A stretch of DNA of 64,000 nt, taken from Salegentibacter echinorum. GTDB lineage: Bacteria; Bacteroidota; Bacteroidia; Flavobacteriales; Flavobacteriaceae. A model generated the notes under the pieces. It made no database searches, was not told where the DNA came from, and saw only the letters and a list, made by a program, of their open reading frames with translations. This document shows, one piece after another, positions 8,837-16,621 of this stretch; position 1 is the first letter of the stretch; every line of letters begins with the position of its first letter. Both the position numbers and the translations under genes were made by a program. Where the stretch lies: NCBI RefSeq assembly GCF_900129445.1, contig NZ_FQVT01000003.1, positions 368,013 to 432,012 on the forward strand, given 5' to 3'.

Positions 8837-9709
8837 TTAATATCCCATACCTATACCGGTATCTCTTACTGTTTTTACTATTCCTTTTAAAATCTCTTTA
8901 GCTATTTTGGTTGACAGATTGCTGCTTAGTTGCACTGTCTTATCCAATACCTGAAAGGTTTTAGGTACTTCTTTTAACCTTGTATAATTCCTGTTTTGGG
9001 CGATCTGGGGAATTAACCTATTCCCGCTCATCGACCGGTCCACTTCACTTGCTTTAAGGTTCACTCCTTTGTATTCCACCCGAAAGCCCTGAAGCTGGTT
9101 AGCTTTATTAATGGTGGGCATAACTTCTACTTTAAGAGCTTTCATTTTACTGATATATTCATCCAGCGATCTTGGTCTTGTTTGAAGTACCCGATCATGT
9201 ATATTTTTAATTTCTTGTCGCAAGTGCTTTAATTCGTGAAGTTTTTCCTTTTGAACTTCCCGAACCCTGGTAAGCCCTAATTCTTTGGCGACGTTATCGG
9301 CAGCTATCTGGCTTCGTTTTCCGATAAAGCTGTCGTTATAAGCTTTTCCATCAAAGCCAATCCTGTTGGTATAGATATGAACGTGGGTATGCGCTTTATC
9401 TCTATGAACAAAACCAATAGATTGATGGTCTTGCAGCTTCATCTCCTTTATAAACCTTTTCGCCAGGTCTTCTAGCTCTTTTTTGCTTAGATCCTTTCCG
9501 TCTTCAATTGTTGGGCTTACAATAAAGCTTAAGGTGTTATTGATGCAGCGTTCATTTTGCGACTGGATAATCCTAAACTCTTCGGTTATCTCCGCAGGAG
9601 TATCCCCGGCTAAGTGTTCTCTTAGCACAACTTCAGCATCTTTTTCCTGGTTCCAGCCATAGGATATGGAAACCCTGGTGCCTGAAACGCTATGTCCTTT
9701 CCCTATCAT
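8837..9709 (-). CDS. mobA: Relaxase / mobilisation nuclease
   Basis: 290 residues. Conjugative relaxases nick one strand at the transfer origin and lead it into the recipient cell. The metal-binding three-His motif is visible as HTHVH at 107-111 within FVHRDKAHTHVHIYTNRI, and the conserved block GKAYNDSFIGKRSQ follows at about 121. The N-terminus GKGHSVSGTRVSISYGWNQ is typical of the Bacteroidota MobA/MobB relaxases of mobilisable transposons. The ATG overlaps the stop of the upstream mobC-like gene by four bases (ATGA), so translation is coupled. Length is normal for this group. No type IV secretion or coupling protein is present, so the element would need helper conjugation. Confidence 0.92.
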   Translation of the reverse strand: MIGKGHSVSGTRVSISYGWNQEKDAEVVLREHLAGDTPAEITEEFRIIQSQNERCINNTLSFIVSPTIEDGKDLSKKELEDLAKRFIKEMKLQDHQSIGFVHRDKAHTHVHIYTNRIGFDGKAYNDSFIGKRSQIAADNVAKELGLTRVREVQKEKLHELKHLRQEIKNIHDRVLQTRPRSLDEYISKMKALKVEVMPTINKANQLQGFRVEYKGVNLKASEVDRSMSGNRLIPQIAQNRNYTRLKEVPKTFQVLDKTVQLSSNLSTKIAKEILKGIVKTVRDTGIGMGY

Positions 9710-10107
9710 TTTTTAAAGTTCTTTAAGTGCGTCCTGATTTCTCTGGCAAGATCTTTCACTTCTCTGGCGAGCTTCGGATCCCGGTTTCTAAACATATTTC
9801 CAATACGGGTAAAGTTGTTCTTGTACTGGACCAGCATCTTATAAGTCTCTAATTGTTCCGGGGTAATCCGTTCTACGATATTTTTATCAAATGCCGTAGC
9901 TCTTATATATTCTGAAAGGGAAATTCCTGCCCTGGCCGCTCTTCTTTGGAGTAGCTTTTTCTCGTAGATCGAGCATCGAATCTGGATGTATTCCCTTTTC
10001 ATTTTTTTTCTTTTTAAAACCTTTGCAACCATCGGGCGCAAAGCAAGATTGTCATTACAATGACACATCTTGCTTTTCCCTTTCAACTGAAATTCTCCGA
10101 TAGGCAT
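9706..10107 (-). CDS. mobC: MobC-like relaxosome accessory protein
   Basis: Up to 133 residues; ATG codons at residues 14 and 36 are alternative starts, and the conserved part begins at MKREYIQIRCS (residue 36). That part has a ribbon-helix-helix N-terminus (IQIRCSIYEKKLLQRRAARA, then GISLSEYIRATAF) and a C-terminal helical region NFTRIGNMFRNRDPKLAREV, the usual order in MobC family proteins. MobC binds oriT next to the nick site and helps the relaxase open the strands. It overlaps mobA by four bases and follows the primase gene by 21 bp. Confidence 0.82.
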   Translation of the reverse strand: MPIGEFQLKGKSKMCHCNDNLALRPMVAKVLKRKKMKREYIQIRCSIYEKKLLQRRAARAGISLSEYIRATAFDKNIVERITPEQLETYKMLVQYKNNFTRIGNMFRNRDPKLAREVKDLAREIRTHLKNFKK

Positions 10108-10128
10108 TTACCAGTTACCCACGCATAA

Positions 10129-10998
10129 TTATTTTAAAGTCAAGAATTTTTCAGCTTTCAATTGTTCATTTAGATCTATATAGCCAGAGTAGGAATTACT
10201 ACAATCTGTAATATTCTCAAACTGGTTTAAAAGCGAACCGGCTGCTTTTTTACCTGCCGGGTCATTGTCCAGATAAATCAGAACCTTCTCATATTTAGGG
10301 ATGAGTATTTTTATCCTTTCCAAAAAAGCCAGGGAGTTTAAAATGATGCAGTCTGAATTTTCCACCAGGTCTTCATCAATTGTAGTCAGGGAAAGAAAAT
10401 CAAACATCCCTTCTGTGATGATTAACTGTTTAGATCCTCTTTCAAAAAATGAAAAGGTTTTAGGCCTACTGGAAGTTTTGAAGTATTTGTTTCTAAGTTC
10501 CCAGCCTCTTTTATAATTTTCAAGGCCAAGTGCAAAAAAGCGTTTTCCTTTACAGCGATACCAAACCTGTCTGCAGTATTTTCTACCAATCTCATAAGGT
10601 ATACTCCGTGAGTGCAGATAATCAATTAATGCTTTCAGATGAATAATTTGAACGTCCAGGATACTAATTTCTGGTTCCTTAGTAAGATGTTCGATTTTCG
10701 GCGGGCTAAAAGAAATAGAGCTCATATCGTTCTTTAAAAATTCCAGGGTTTCCCTTACAGACCAGGATTTCATGAGCATAATGAGATCTATAGTATTCCC
10801 TCCTGTTCCCAATCCGAAGTCAAACCATAAGTTTTTAATTAAAGAGACGCTAAAAGAGGCTTGGGTTTCTGACCGAAGGGGACTCAGAAACCAAGCTTCT
10901 TTTTCCGTTGTCCTGGTGGGAAAGTGCCCTAATTTTGCCAGCGTTTTTACGATGCAAATATTTCGGGCACTTTTACACGATAAGTTATTTAAGTCCAT
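10129..10998 (-). CDS. Toprim-domain primase-like protein
   Basis: 289 residues. The N-terminal ~90 residues resemble the CHC2 zinc-finger region of DnaG-type primases (LSPLRSETQASFSVSL, DFGLGTGGNTIDLIML) but the zinc-binding Cys/His residues are not obvious, as in many plasmid-type versions. The C-terminal half has a Toprim domain: IITEGMFDFLSL (conserved Glu) and LIYLDNDPAGKKAAG (DxD). It probably primes replication or complementary-strand synthesis of the mobile element after transfer. It lies between the VapE-like gene and mobC, the standard order in Bacteroidota mobilisable elements. Confidence 0.88.
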   Translation of the reverse strand: MDLNNLSCKSARNICIVKTLAKLGHFPTRTTEKEAWFLSPLRSETQASFSVSLIKNLWFDFGLGTGGNTIDLIMLMKSWSVRETLEFLKNDMSSISFSPPKIEHLTKEPEISILDVQIIHLKALIDYLHSRSIPYEIGRKYCRQVWYRCKGKRFFALGLENYKRGWELRNKYFKTSSRPKTFSFFERGSKQLIITEGMFDFLSLTTIDEDLVENSDCIILNSLAFLERIKILIPKYEKVLIYLDNDPAGKKAAGSLLNQFENITDCSNSYSGYIDLNEQLKAEKFLTLK

Positions 10999-11017
10999 TT
11001 TTTAATTTTTAAGTTAC

Positions 11018-11189
11018 CTATTTACCCAGGCCAGTAAAACCAAGGGTTTCAATGCATTTTTTTGTTGTTTTTCGTATCTACCTTAATTACCCTGAGGTAG
11101 ATTGGGTAAATAATTTTAGATGGCTATTTACCTCCATTCGTTCCTCTGTTGACGGCTTGTTCCAGACCCAAGGGTAGTTAGGTAAATAG
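11018..11189. repeat. Iteron-like CTATTTACC repeats in alternating orientation
   Basis: Four copies of the octamer TATTTACC or its complement occur in the ~200-bp gap between the VapE-like and primase genes: 11018-11026 (plus, CTATTTACC), 11105-11112 (minus), 11124-11132 (plus) and 11181-11189 (minus). Another inverted pair, CTACCT/AGGTAG, lies at 11078-11083 and 11095-11100. The density suggests binding sites for an element-encoded protein: a replication origin, oriT region or operator. Confidence 0.7.
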
Positions 11190-11195
11190 TTTATA

Positions 11196-12377
11196 TTAAA
11201 TTTCTAAAGGAGAGGTCTTAAACCTTTGCTTGATCAGGTAGCCATATACCCCGCTCTGGCGTTGTTTTACTCTTTCATAATTCAGAGCTTTTAAAGCTCT
11301 TCCCATATAATACATATTCAGTCTCGGATTGATACAACTGAGCTGTAACACTACATCTGATGCCGTTTTAAAGTCAGCAGGATCTGAACTCTTGCGATAG
11401 TATTTACAGAGTAGTTCTTCTTCCATACTGGCTTCCCGGTAAGTCTTGTTCCTTTCTTCATTTGCAATGATATCCTCCAGGGTCAGTTCCGGGTTAAATT
11501 GTTCATCCACATAGGCCAGGTAATAAGCCTGAGCCCATACCTTGTCTATATTTACTTCCCTCGAGTAAGCAAAATCAATTTTACCATTTAGCTCAAAACA
11601 TAACCAACGCACAGAGCCTGTTTCATCATTAAGAAAGGTTGCCCTGTTGGTAGATCCTATAAAACTGCAGGTCCTTCGCAGGTTGGAGTTTTTACGATCA
11701 TAAGGCAGCCTTTCATTAATCATCGTTTTAGAAAATTAAGCTTTAAGCGCATTTATTTCTTTTCTGGCCAGCACAGATAATTCATCTAAATTGATGATGA
11801 AATTCCTGGTAAGTTGAATCCTGGCATCTTTATCGGTGGTCATATCTTCAGCAAAATACCTTGCTAAAGCCGGTGGACAGAGAAACCTGCACCAGGTTGA
11901 TTTTCCAGAATTTTGTTCTGAATGCACTAAAACCAAACATTGCTTATTGAAGTAATGTTCATCCAATGCACCTTTAACTGTTCTTACCAGCCATTTCCTA
12001 AAATGATAAAGAAATTGTTCAGGTTCTTTTGCGGGAAGATAGGAAGCGAGTGTTCTTATATGATCTCCACCAACCCATTTTGGAAGCTTATCAAAGTATT
12101 CCGCAATCGGGTTAAATCTGGGAATTAGATTAGACCTCAAATAGATGTCCAGTTTGCCCGGATTGATCTCAATGTTTGATTTTGCTAATTCTATAAGTAA
12201 AGAATTCACTTCAAAGTCTTCCCAGATCTTTGATTCCTTAATACATATCTGAAACTCGTGGGATATTTCATTAAACCTTATATCATATTTATTAGACACA
12301 TACTCATCCACGGCATCGTAGATCGTTTTTTTCTTCTGCTCAACAACCTGATAAAGTTTGGATTCAAATTTCTCCAT
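11196..12377 (-). pseudogene. VapE/VirE-family ATPase, split by an in-frame stop codon
   Basis: Two adjacent open frames (12377-11736, 213 residues; 11723-11196, 175 residues) are in the same reading frame and are separated only by a TAA at 11738-11736 and four sense codons (F-S-K-T). Together they make a ~393-residue P-loop protein of the virulence-associated E type found in Bacteroidota mobile elements. The first part has Walker A (HSEQNSGKST, residues 152-161) and Walker B (INLDEL, about 195-200); the second continues with RLPYDRKNSNLRRTCSFIGSTN and the sensor/Arg region. In relatives the stop position is occupied by a hydrophobic residue, so a single base change explains it. An ATG four codons after the stop could allow re-initiation, so residual function in two pieces cannot be excluded. 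Confidence 0.85.
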
Positions 12378-12516
12378 AACCCAAAGCTTTAAAACCTTTT
12401 ATTTCTAAAGGTATAGTATGGAGCATCGAAACTTCTTTAGTACTCCCGGAAATAGGGGGCAGCTGAACTATTTTATGGTAGCAGGTGCCTACATGGATAT
12501 TGGTTAGCCTTTTCAT
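12364..12516 (-). CDS. Small ORF upstream of the VapE-like gene (50 residues)
   Basis: ATG at 12516 opens a 50-residue frame beginning MKRLTNIHVGTCYHKIVQLP and ending GFKALGYGEI. Its stop overlaps the first 14 bases of the VapE-like gene in another frame, which would couple the two. No family recognised. The location between the HTH protein and the ATPase, and the clean overlap, favour a real gene, but length makes this uncertain. Confidence 0.4.
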   Translation of the reverse strand: MKRLTNIHVGTCYHKIVQLPPISGSTKEVSMLHTIPLEIKGFKALGYGEI

Positions 12517-12551
12517 CTTAAACTTTTTATAGAGTGAGTAATAGGAAAAAC

Positions 12552-12842
12552 CTATTTCCGGTTTTTCATCAGGTTTTTATTGAACTGCTCTTCAAGAAAG
12601 GCATCAGACAGATCCGGTTCCCCCAGAAGCCAGGCATCAATCTTGTCTTTATCAAAAAACTTTTGACGAATGTTCGGATTATTGCCGGTAGGAATCAGTT
12701 TTAGATGTGTAAGCTTATAGATCTTACTTTTAGAGAGCCCTGTATATTGCGCCAGGTCTTCCACGTTCATTACCTTTTTGTTGGTTCCCAGGAGGCCTTT
12801 AATATCCATTAAAAGATCCTCAATTTTTTTGCTTTCTTCCAT
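12552..12842 (-). CDS. Excisionase-like helix-turn-helix protein
   Basis: 96 residues from the ATG at 12842; an upstream ATG at 12893 would add 17 hydrophobic residues and is less likely. The central segment VMNVEDLAQYTGLSKSKIYK is a helix-turn-helix of the MerR/excisionase (HTH_17) type, followed by PTGNNPNIRQKFFDKDKIDAWL, the wing typical of this family. Such proteins sit first in Bacteroidota mobilisable elements and act as recombination directionality factors or regulators. Here no integrase gene accompanies it. Confidence 0.8.
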   Translation of the reverse strand: MEESKKIEDLLMDIKGLLGTNKKVMNVEDLAQYTGLSKSKIYKLTHLKLIPTGNNPNIRQKFFDKDKIDAWLLGEPDLSDAFLEEQFNKNLMKNRK

Positions 12843-13593
12843 TTTGAATAAATACTGATTTAGAAAACAAAATAATTGAGAAAAAGAAATCAAATCTTAT
12901 TAGAGGGTGTATTTAACTAAAAATCAATTAAAATATTGAGATATATTCTGTAAATAATTAAAAACACTGATGAATCATTAAAACCACTTTTATTAAAAGG
13001 TTCTGAGGCTGGGATATAAGTGAAAGTATTATTAAGGCCAGTTTCGAATGTTTGCTCAATGTAAAATATTGCAGCCTAAACCTGTACTAAAATACTTCGG
13101 ATCAATTAGATAACTATCTTAGAATAACCGAAGTCAAAATAAAGTTAAAGCTTAGAAAGATTACGATAAAGCAGCTATATGGAAGTTAATTAGATGAGTA
13201 GAAAAACTTAATTTTTTATCCTCAATGAAATTATTTATTCCAGATTTTAACCTAGCCAAAGCTCTTGCAGATTTTAAAATAAAATTCTCCATAGCTTTCA
13301 GTTATCTCGAATACAAAATATAACCAAAAGATAAATAATCAGCTATTCTAGGATGGTTCAAATCAATTTTAAGTGGAATTTTTTATTTCAATAACGGCGT
13401 ATAGGGGAGTAGTCAAATTTTAGAAATAGTAATCACGAACCACTATATGCAATAACTTTTTTTTTGAAGAATTTTGGAATTATTCTCTCGTACGTTCTAC
13501 TTCTCGGATACAGCTTCCAAAAGATTATATGTGATTGGATCAAAAGAAGGCTTAAAATTGTTGTACGTATGTTGTACGGGTAAAAAAATAAAA
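12843..13593. other. Non-coding region where an integrase would be expected
   Basis: About 750 bp of AT-rich DNA with stops in all frames and no protein I can recognise. It carries a nested inverted repeat (CTTCGG at 13095-13100 with CCGAAG at 13128-13133, and AGATA/TATCT inside). It may contain a decayed or deleted integrase and an attachment site. Confidence 0.5.
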
Positions 13594-13615
13594 GGCTTCC
13601 GATCTCTCGGAAGCC
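13594..13615 (-). terminator. Rho-independent terminator after tRNA-Pro
   Basis: On the minus strand GGCTTCC at 13615-13609 pairs with GGAAGCC at 13600-13594, with the stem extended inward by further pairs, followed by a T-rich run. It lies just 14 bp beyond the 3' end of the tRNA. Confidence 0.75.
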
Positions 13616-13628
13616 CCGTCTTTCTTGG

Positions 13629-13702
13629 TCGGGATGACAGGATTTGAACCTGCGACCCCACGCCCCCCAGGCGTATACGCTACCAGACTGCGCCACATCC
13701 CG
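13629..13702 (-). tRNA. tRNA-Pro (anticodon GGG)
   Basis: 74 nt without encoded CCA. The acceptor arms CGGGATG/CATCCCG pair fully, discriminator A, T-arm AGGTTCAAATCCT, and the anticodon loop CTGGGGG gives GGG, reading CCC. Its 3' end faces the mobilisable element, the usual orientation for tRNA-targeted integration. Confidence 0.95.
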
Positions 13703-14056
13703 ATTCTATTTTAATTATGTACTCATTCTCAAGTACTCCTGGCAATTTAATTTCGAGATACTCAACTGCTGCAGTTTACACAGAGCGAGCAATTGAATTA
13801 TCAGGATGCAAATTAACGCGCTTCTTTGTTATTTTCAAAAGGAATAGACAAGTATTTTATTGTCCATTTTTCTAGTTTGAGTAAACTACTGATTTTAAGG
13901 TGATTTAATCCAAAGAGTTTTTTAGGAACCGATTACAGTTTTAAGTAATACCATTGCTTGTGACTTTATCAAGATATTTAATTAAATAAGTTTTAGCCTA
14001 ACCTAAGAATAAAAATATAATCAATGTGATTTTTTTACTTAACACAAAGTTGAATC
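13703..14056. other. Intergenic region without recognisable features
   Basis: About 350 bp, AT-rich, between tRNA-Pro and the end of a minus-strand gene; presumably holds the tRNA promoter. I see no gene or strong hairpin. Confidence 0.6.
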
Positions 14057-15322
14057 TTACTGTAAATTCTTTTGAATCTTATCTATGGCGTTTTGTATAG
14101 ATTTATCGGGTTCAATGATATTATTGCTTCCCCAAAATTTCGAGTCTGTAAAGCCCGAAACATCATCGACCATTACCGTGCGTTTATCAAGAAAGTGATT
14201 ATCTTTTTTAATACGTTCTTCAAAGGCGCCCTGCCAATTGGTTACAGCCATTTCAGAGTTCACCTGATAACGCGAGTTGAATAATTTACGTTTCCAGTTT
14301 ACAACAAAAAGTAACCTTGCATTGGAATATCCAAAATACCATTTCCCATCTTGCTGGTGGTAATCGATATCATATTCTACCTCGATAGGATAAACACGGG
14401 TTCCTCCTGGTTTTTTGTTTACAAACATATCGGTAGCAGCCTTTCGGTTATCAACATTTAAATGTATTCTGGCCCGCACCAGGCTTTGGGTTTTTGCATC
14501 GATGTATAGTTTACCAAAAAACCAGGGCATGTTTTTATTTTGATCTTCAAAATTAACCACATATAAATAACGGTCGTCAATTTGGGTGGGGTCATCAAAA
14601 GAAAACTCATAATGATCTAAATCATTGTCATAAAACAGGTAATCTGTATATTTTATTACATCAATGAACAAGGTGTTAAAAGGTCCACCTCGCAATTTTA
14701 GGGCCAGGGTATCCAGGCGATCATAGTCGGCAGTTTTTCTGGCTTTTACCAATTCGATATCCTCTTCACCATAAGCAGTATAAGGTTTTTTATAAATTTT
14801 CACTACGGCTTCACTTAAAGAGACATTGCGCCGGCCTTTGCTAATCGCTTCTCTGTAAAAAGCCGTCATTCTGGTTGGTTTGTCAATATAATTATCTCCT
14901 TTTTTTCTAAGCATTTTACCAACCAGGCGTCTGGCATCTTTGGCCTCATATATCTCTACGCTGGCCAACTCTTCAACAATTGGTTCTAATGTGATGAGGG
15001 TATTTTCAGCTTTAAAATAACTTAGCGGTAAATTTTTACTTAAATATCCCAAATAAGAAATTTTTACTGTGGCGGGGGCGGTATTTTCAGGAACTTTCAA
15101 TAAAAACTTTCCGTCATTGTTGGTAATTGTAGAAATATTGGTACCATTAATGGATAAATGAGCGGAAGCAATTAAATCGCCATTATCAAAATTAACCACC
15201 TTTCCTTTAAACTCCTTATAATCTTGAGGAATTTGCTGGAAAAAATACTCAGAATTAGCAGCGGAATATGAATATGGAGTGAGTGCGCAGACAAAAATTA
15301 ATAGAAGATATAGAGTTTTCAT
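14057..15322 (-). CDS. Secreted protein with carboxypeptidase-D regulatory-like domain
   Basis: 421 residues with a signal peptide (about 1-20). Residues ~37-115 (FKGKVVNFDNGDLIASAHLS, then TITNNDGKFLLKVP) form the carboxypeptidase regulatory-like beta-sandwich common at the start of Bacteroidota surface proteins. The remaining ~300 residues (starting at ARRLVGKMLRKKGDNYIDKP) belong to a Bacteroidota family of unknown function often found with such domains. No TonB barrel follows, so this is not a truncated SusC. Probably periplasmic or outer-membrane associated. A possible -7 element (TATTTTTG on the minus strand, 15358-15351) lies 29 bp before the ATG. Confidence 0.8.
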   Translation of the reverse strand: MKTLYLLLIFVCALTPYSYSAANSEYFFQQIPQDYKEFKGKVVNFDNGDLIASAHLSINGTNISTITNNDGKFLLKVPENTAPATVKISYLGYLSKNLPLSYFKAENTLITLEPIVEELASVEIYEAKDARRLVGKMLRKKGDNYIDKPTRMTAFYREAISKGRRNVSLSEAVVKIYKKPYTAYGEEDIELVKARKTADYDRLDTLALKLRGGPFNTLFIDVIKYTDYLFYDNDLDHYEFSFDDPTQIDDRYLYVVNFEDQNKNMPWFFGKLYIDAKTQSLVRARIHLNVDNRKAATDMFVNKKPGGTRVYPIEVEYDIDYHQQDGKWYFGYSNARLLFVVNWKRKLFNSRYQVNSEMAVTNWQGAFEERIKKDNHFLDKRTVMVDDVSGFTDSKFWGSNNIIEPDKSIQNAIDKIQKNLQ

Positions 15323-15494
15323 AGCTTTTGTTTTTATATCTTAAGATAATCAAAAATAACTTCAACTAATTAGTTATTTAATAGATATTTTTGATAAAAA
15401 ATAATATTATGATGTTTTTCCTGAATTTTAACTGAAGTAAAATTTGATTAATTTAGTCTTCTTAAGAAATAGGAGGTTTCAAATAACTTGTAAT

Positions 15495-16382
15495 ATGGGG
15501 CATCATCACGATCATTCAGGATCTGGTAAAAATCTAAAATTGGCTTTTTTCCTGAATTTAGCTTTTACTATTTTAGAGTTTATAGGTGGGGTTTATGTTA
15601 ATAGTATTGCAATTATTTCTGATGCCGTACACGATCTTGGGGATAGTCTTTCCCTGGGAACCTCCTGGTATCTCGATACTAAATCTAAACAGGAGAGTGA
15701 TGATAAATTTACTTTTGGTTATCGTCGTTTTTCACTTCTGGGAGCACTTATTAATAGTATTGTGCTTATTGCCGGATCTATTTATGTGATCTATGAAGCA
15801 GTGGGCAGACTTATGGAACCTCAATCTTCTGATGCCGATGGAATGATCGTTTTTGCTATTTTTGGTGTGCTTGTAAATGGTTATGCAGCCTGGAAATTAA
15901 GCGGAGGGAAAACGCTAAACGAGAAAGTGGTTTCCTGGCATCTTATGGAAGATGTTTTGGGTTGGGTGGCAGTGTTAATTGTCGCCATTATCCTGCAATT
16001 TAAAGATATTCAATATCTCGATCCCGCATTATCTTTGCTAATTACGCTCTATATTCTTTATAATGTAATAAAAAGGCTTAAAGATACCCTCTTTATTTTT
16101 TTGCAGGGAATCCCGGAAGATATCGATTTGAAAGAAATAAAATCAAAACTTTTAAATACCAAGGGAGTGGCCTCGCTACATCATATACATATCTGGTCGC
16201 AAGAAGGGGAGCATCACGTGTTTACTGCTCATGTGAAATTGAATAATATTGAGAGTTTCGACCAATATTTTAAGGTTAAATCTAACGTATTGGAAAAACT
16301 TGAAACTTATAAATTTGAACATTTCACAGTACAGTTTGAATTAGATTCTGAAACCTGTAAACTGGAGGAACAAGTCAAGTAG
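15495..16382 (+). CDS. czcD: Cation diffusion facilitator (Zn/Co/Cd exporter)
   Basis: 295 residues from the ATG at 15495, giving the start MGHHHDHSGSG with the usual His-rich cytoplasmic leader; the ORF could be extended to 15444 but those residues are not family-like. Six membrane segments follow, with the metal-site motifs SDAVHD in segment 2 and HLMEDV in segment 5 (HxxxD in both), and a C-terminal cytoplasmic ferredoxin-like domain with HHIHIW. Works as a proton-driven exporter of Zn2+ and related ions. Divergently transcribed from the gene at 14057-15322. Symbol indicates the family, not a proven substrate. Confidence 0.92.
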   Translation: MGHHHDHSGSGKNLKLAFFLNLAFTILEFIGGVYVNSIAIISDAVHDLGDSLSLGTSWYLDTKSKQESDDKFTFGYRRFSLLGALINSIVLIAGSIYVIYEAVGRLMEPQSSDADGMIVFAIFGVLVNGYAAWKLSGGKTLNEKVVSWHLMEDVLGWVAVLIVAIILQFKDIQYLDPALSLLITLYILYNVIKRLKDTLFIFLQGIPEDIDLKEIKSKLLNTKGVASLHHIHIWSQEGEHHVFTAHVKLNNIESFDQYFKVKSNVLEKLETYKFEHFTVQFELDSETCKLEEQVK

Positions 16383-16494
16383 TAGGAAGTTTGATTAGGC
16401 AGTCGCGGTATTCAGAGGGAAGTATGCAGTCACAGTATTGAGTAGAAAAATCGTTAAATCATTCAACTTTATAAACTCCGAACCACAAATAAAA

Positions 16495-16527
16495 GATTGC
16501 CGTGCTCCTTCGTCGCTCGCAATGACG
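16495..16527. repeat. Interspersed repeat of the GATTGCC...GCAATGACG type
   Basis: The stretch starting GATTGCCGTGCTCC and ending CTCGCAATGACG resembles the short palindromic interspersed repeat found in many bacterial genomes between genes (arms ATTGC/GCAAT). It lies in the ~240-bp gap between the CDF exporter and the end of sbcC. Confidence 0.5.
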
Positions 16528-16621
16528 CCGACAAACCACAAACCACAAACCTTCAAACAACCTTTCGGGTCAACCTGATTGACAACTGAGAATCCACAAC
16601 CTCATAACCTGAAACCGTGAA

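Larger units (their letters stand above)
8098..12842 (-). mobile_element. Mobilisable element (integrase absent)
   Basis: The block HTH/xis - small ORF - VapE-like - primase - mobC - mobA - membrane protein, all on the minus strand, is the usual backbone of Bacteroidota mobilisable elements. The place where an integrase would be expected (between the HTH gene and the tRNA at 13629) holds ~750 bp without coding capacity. Exact ends are not determined: no direct repeat of the tRNA 3' end was found on the other side in this window. Confidence 0.75.

Noticed and set aside
13433..13696. Minus-strand ORF of 87 codons across the tRNA-Pro gene
   Set aside because: Its first half is the translated tRNA; no protein features. 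A shadow frame.
15444..15494. Upstream extension of the CDF transporter
   Set aside because: The 17 extra residues are not family-like; the His-rich MGHHHDH start at 15495 is typical.
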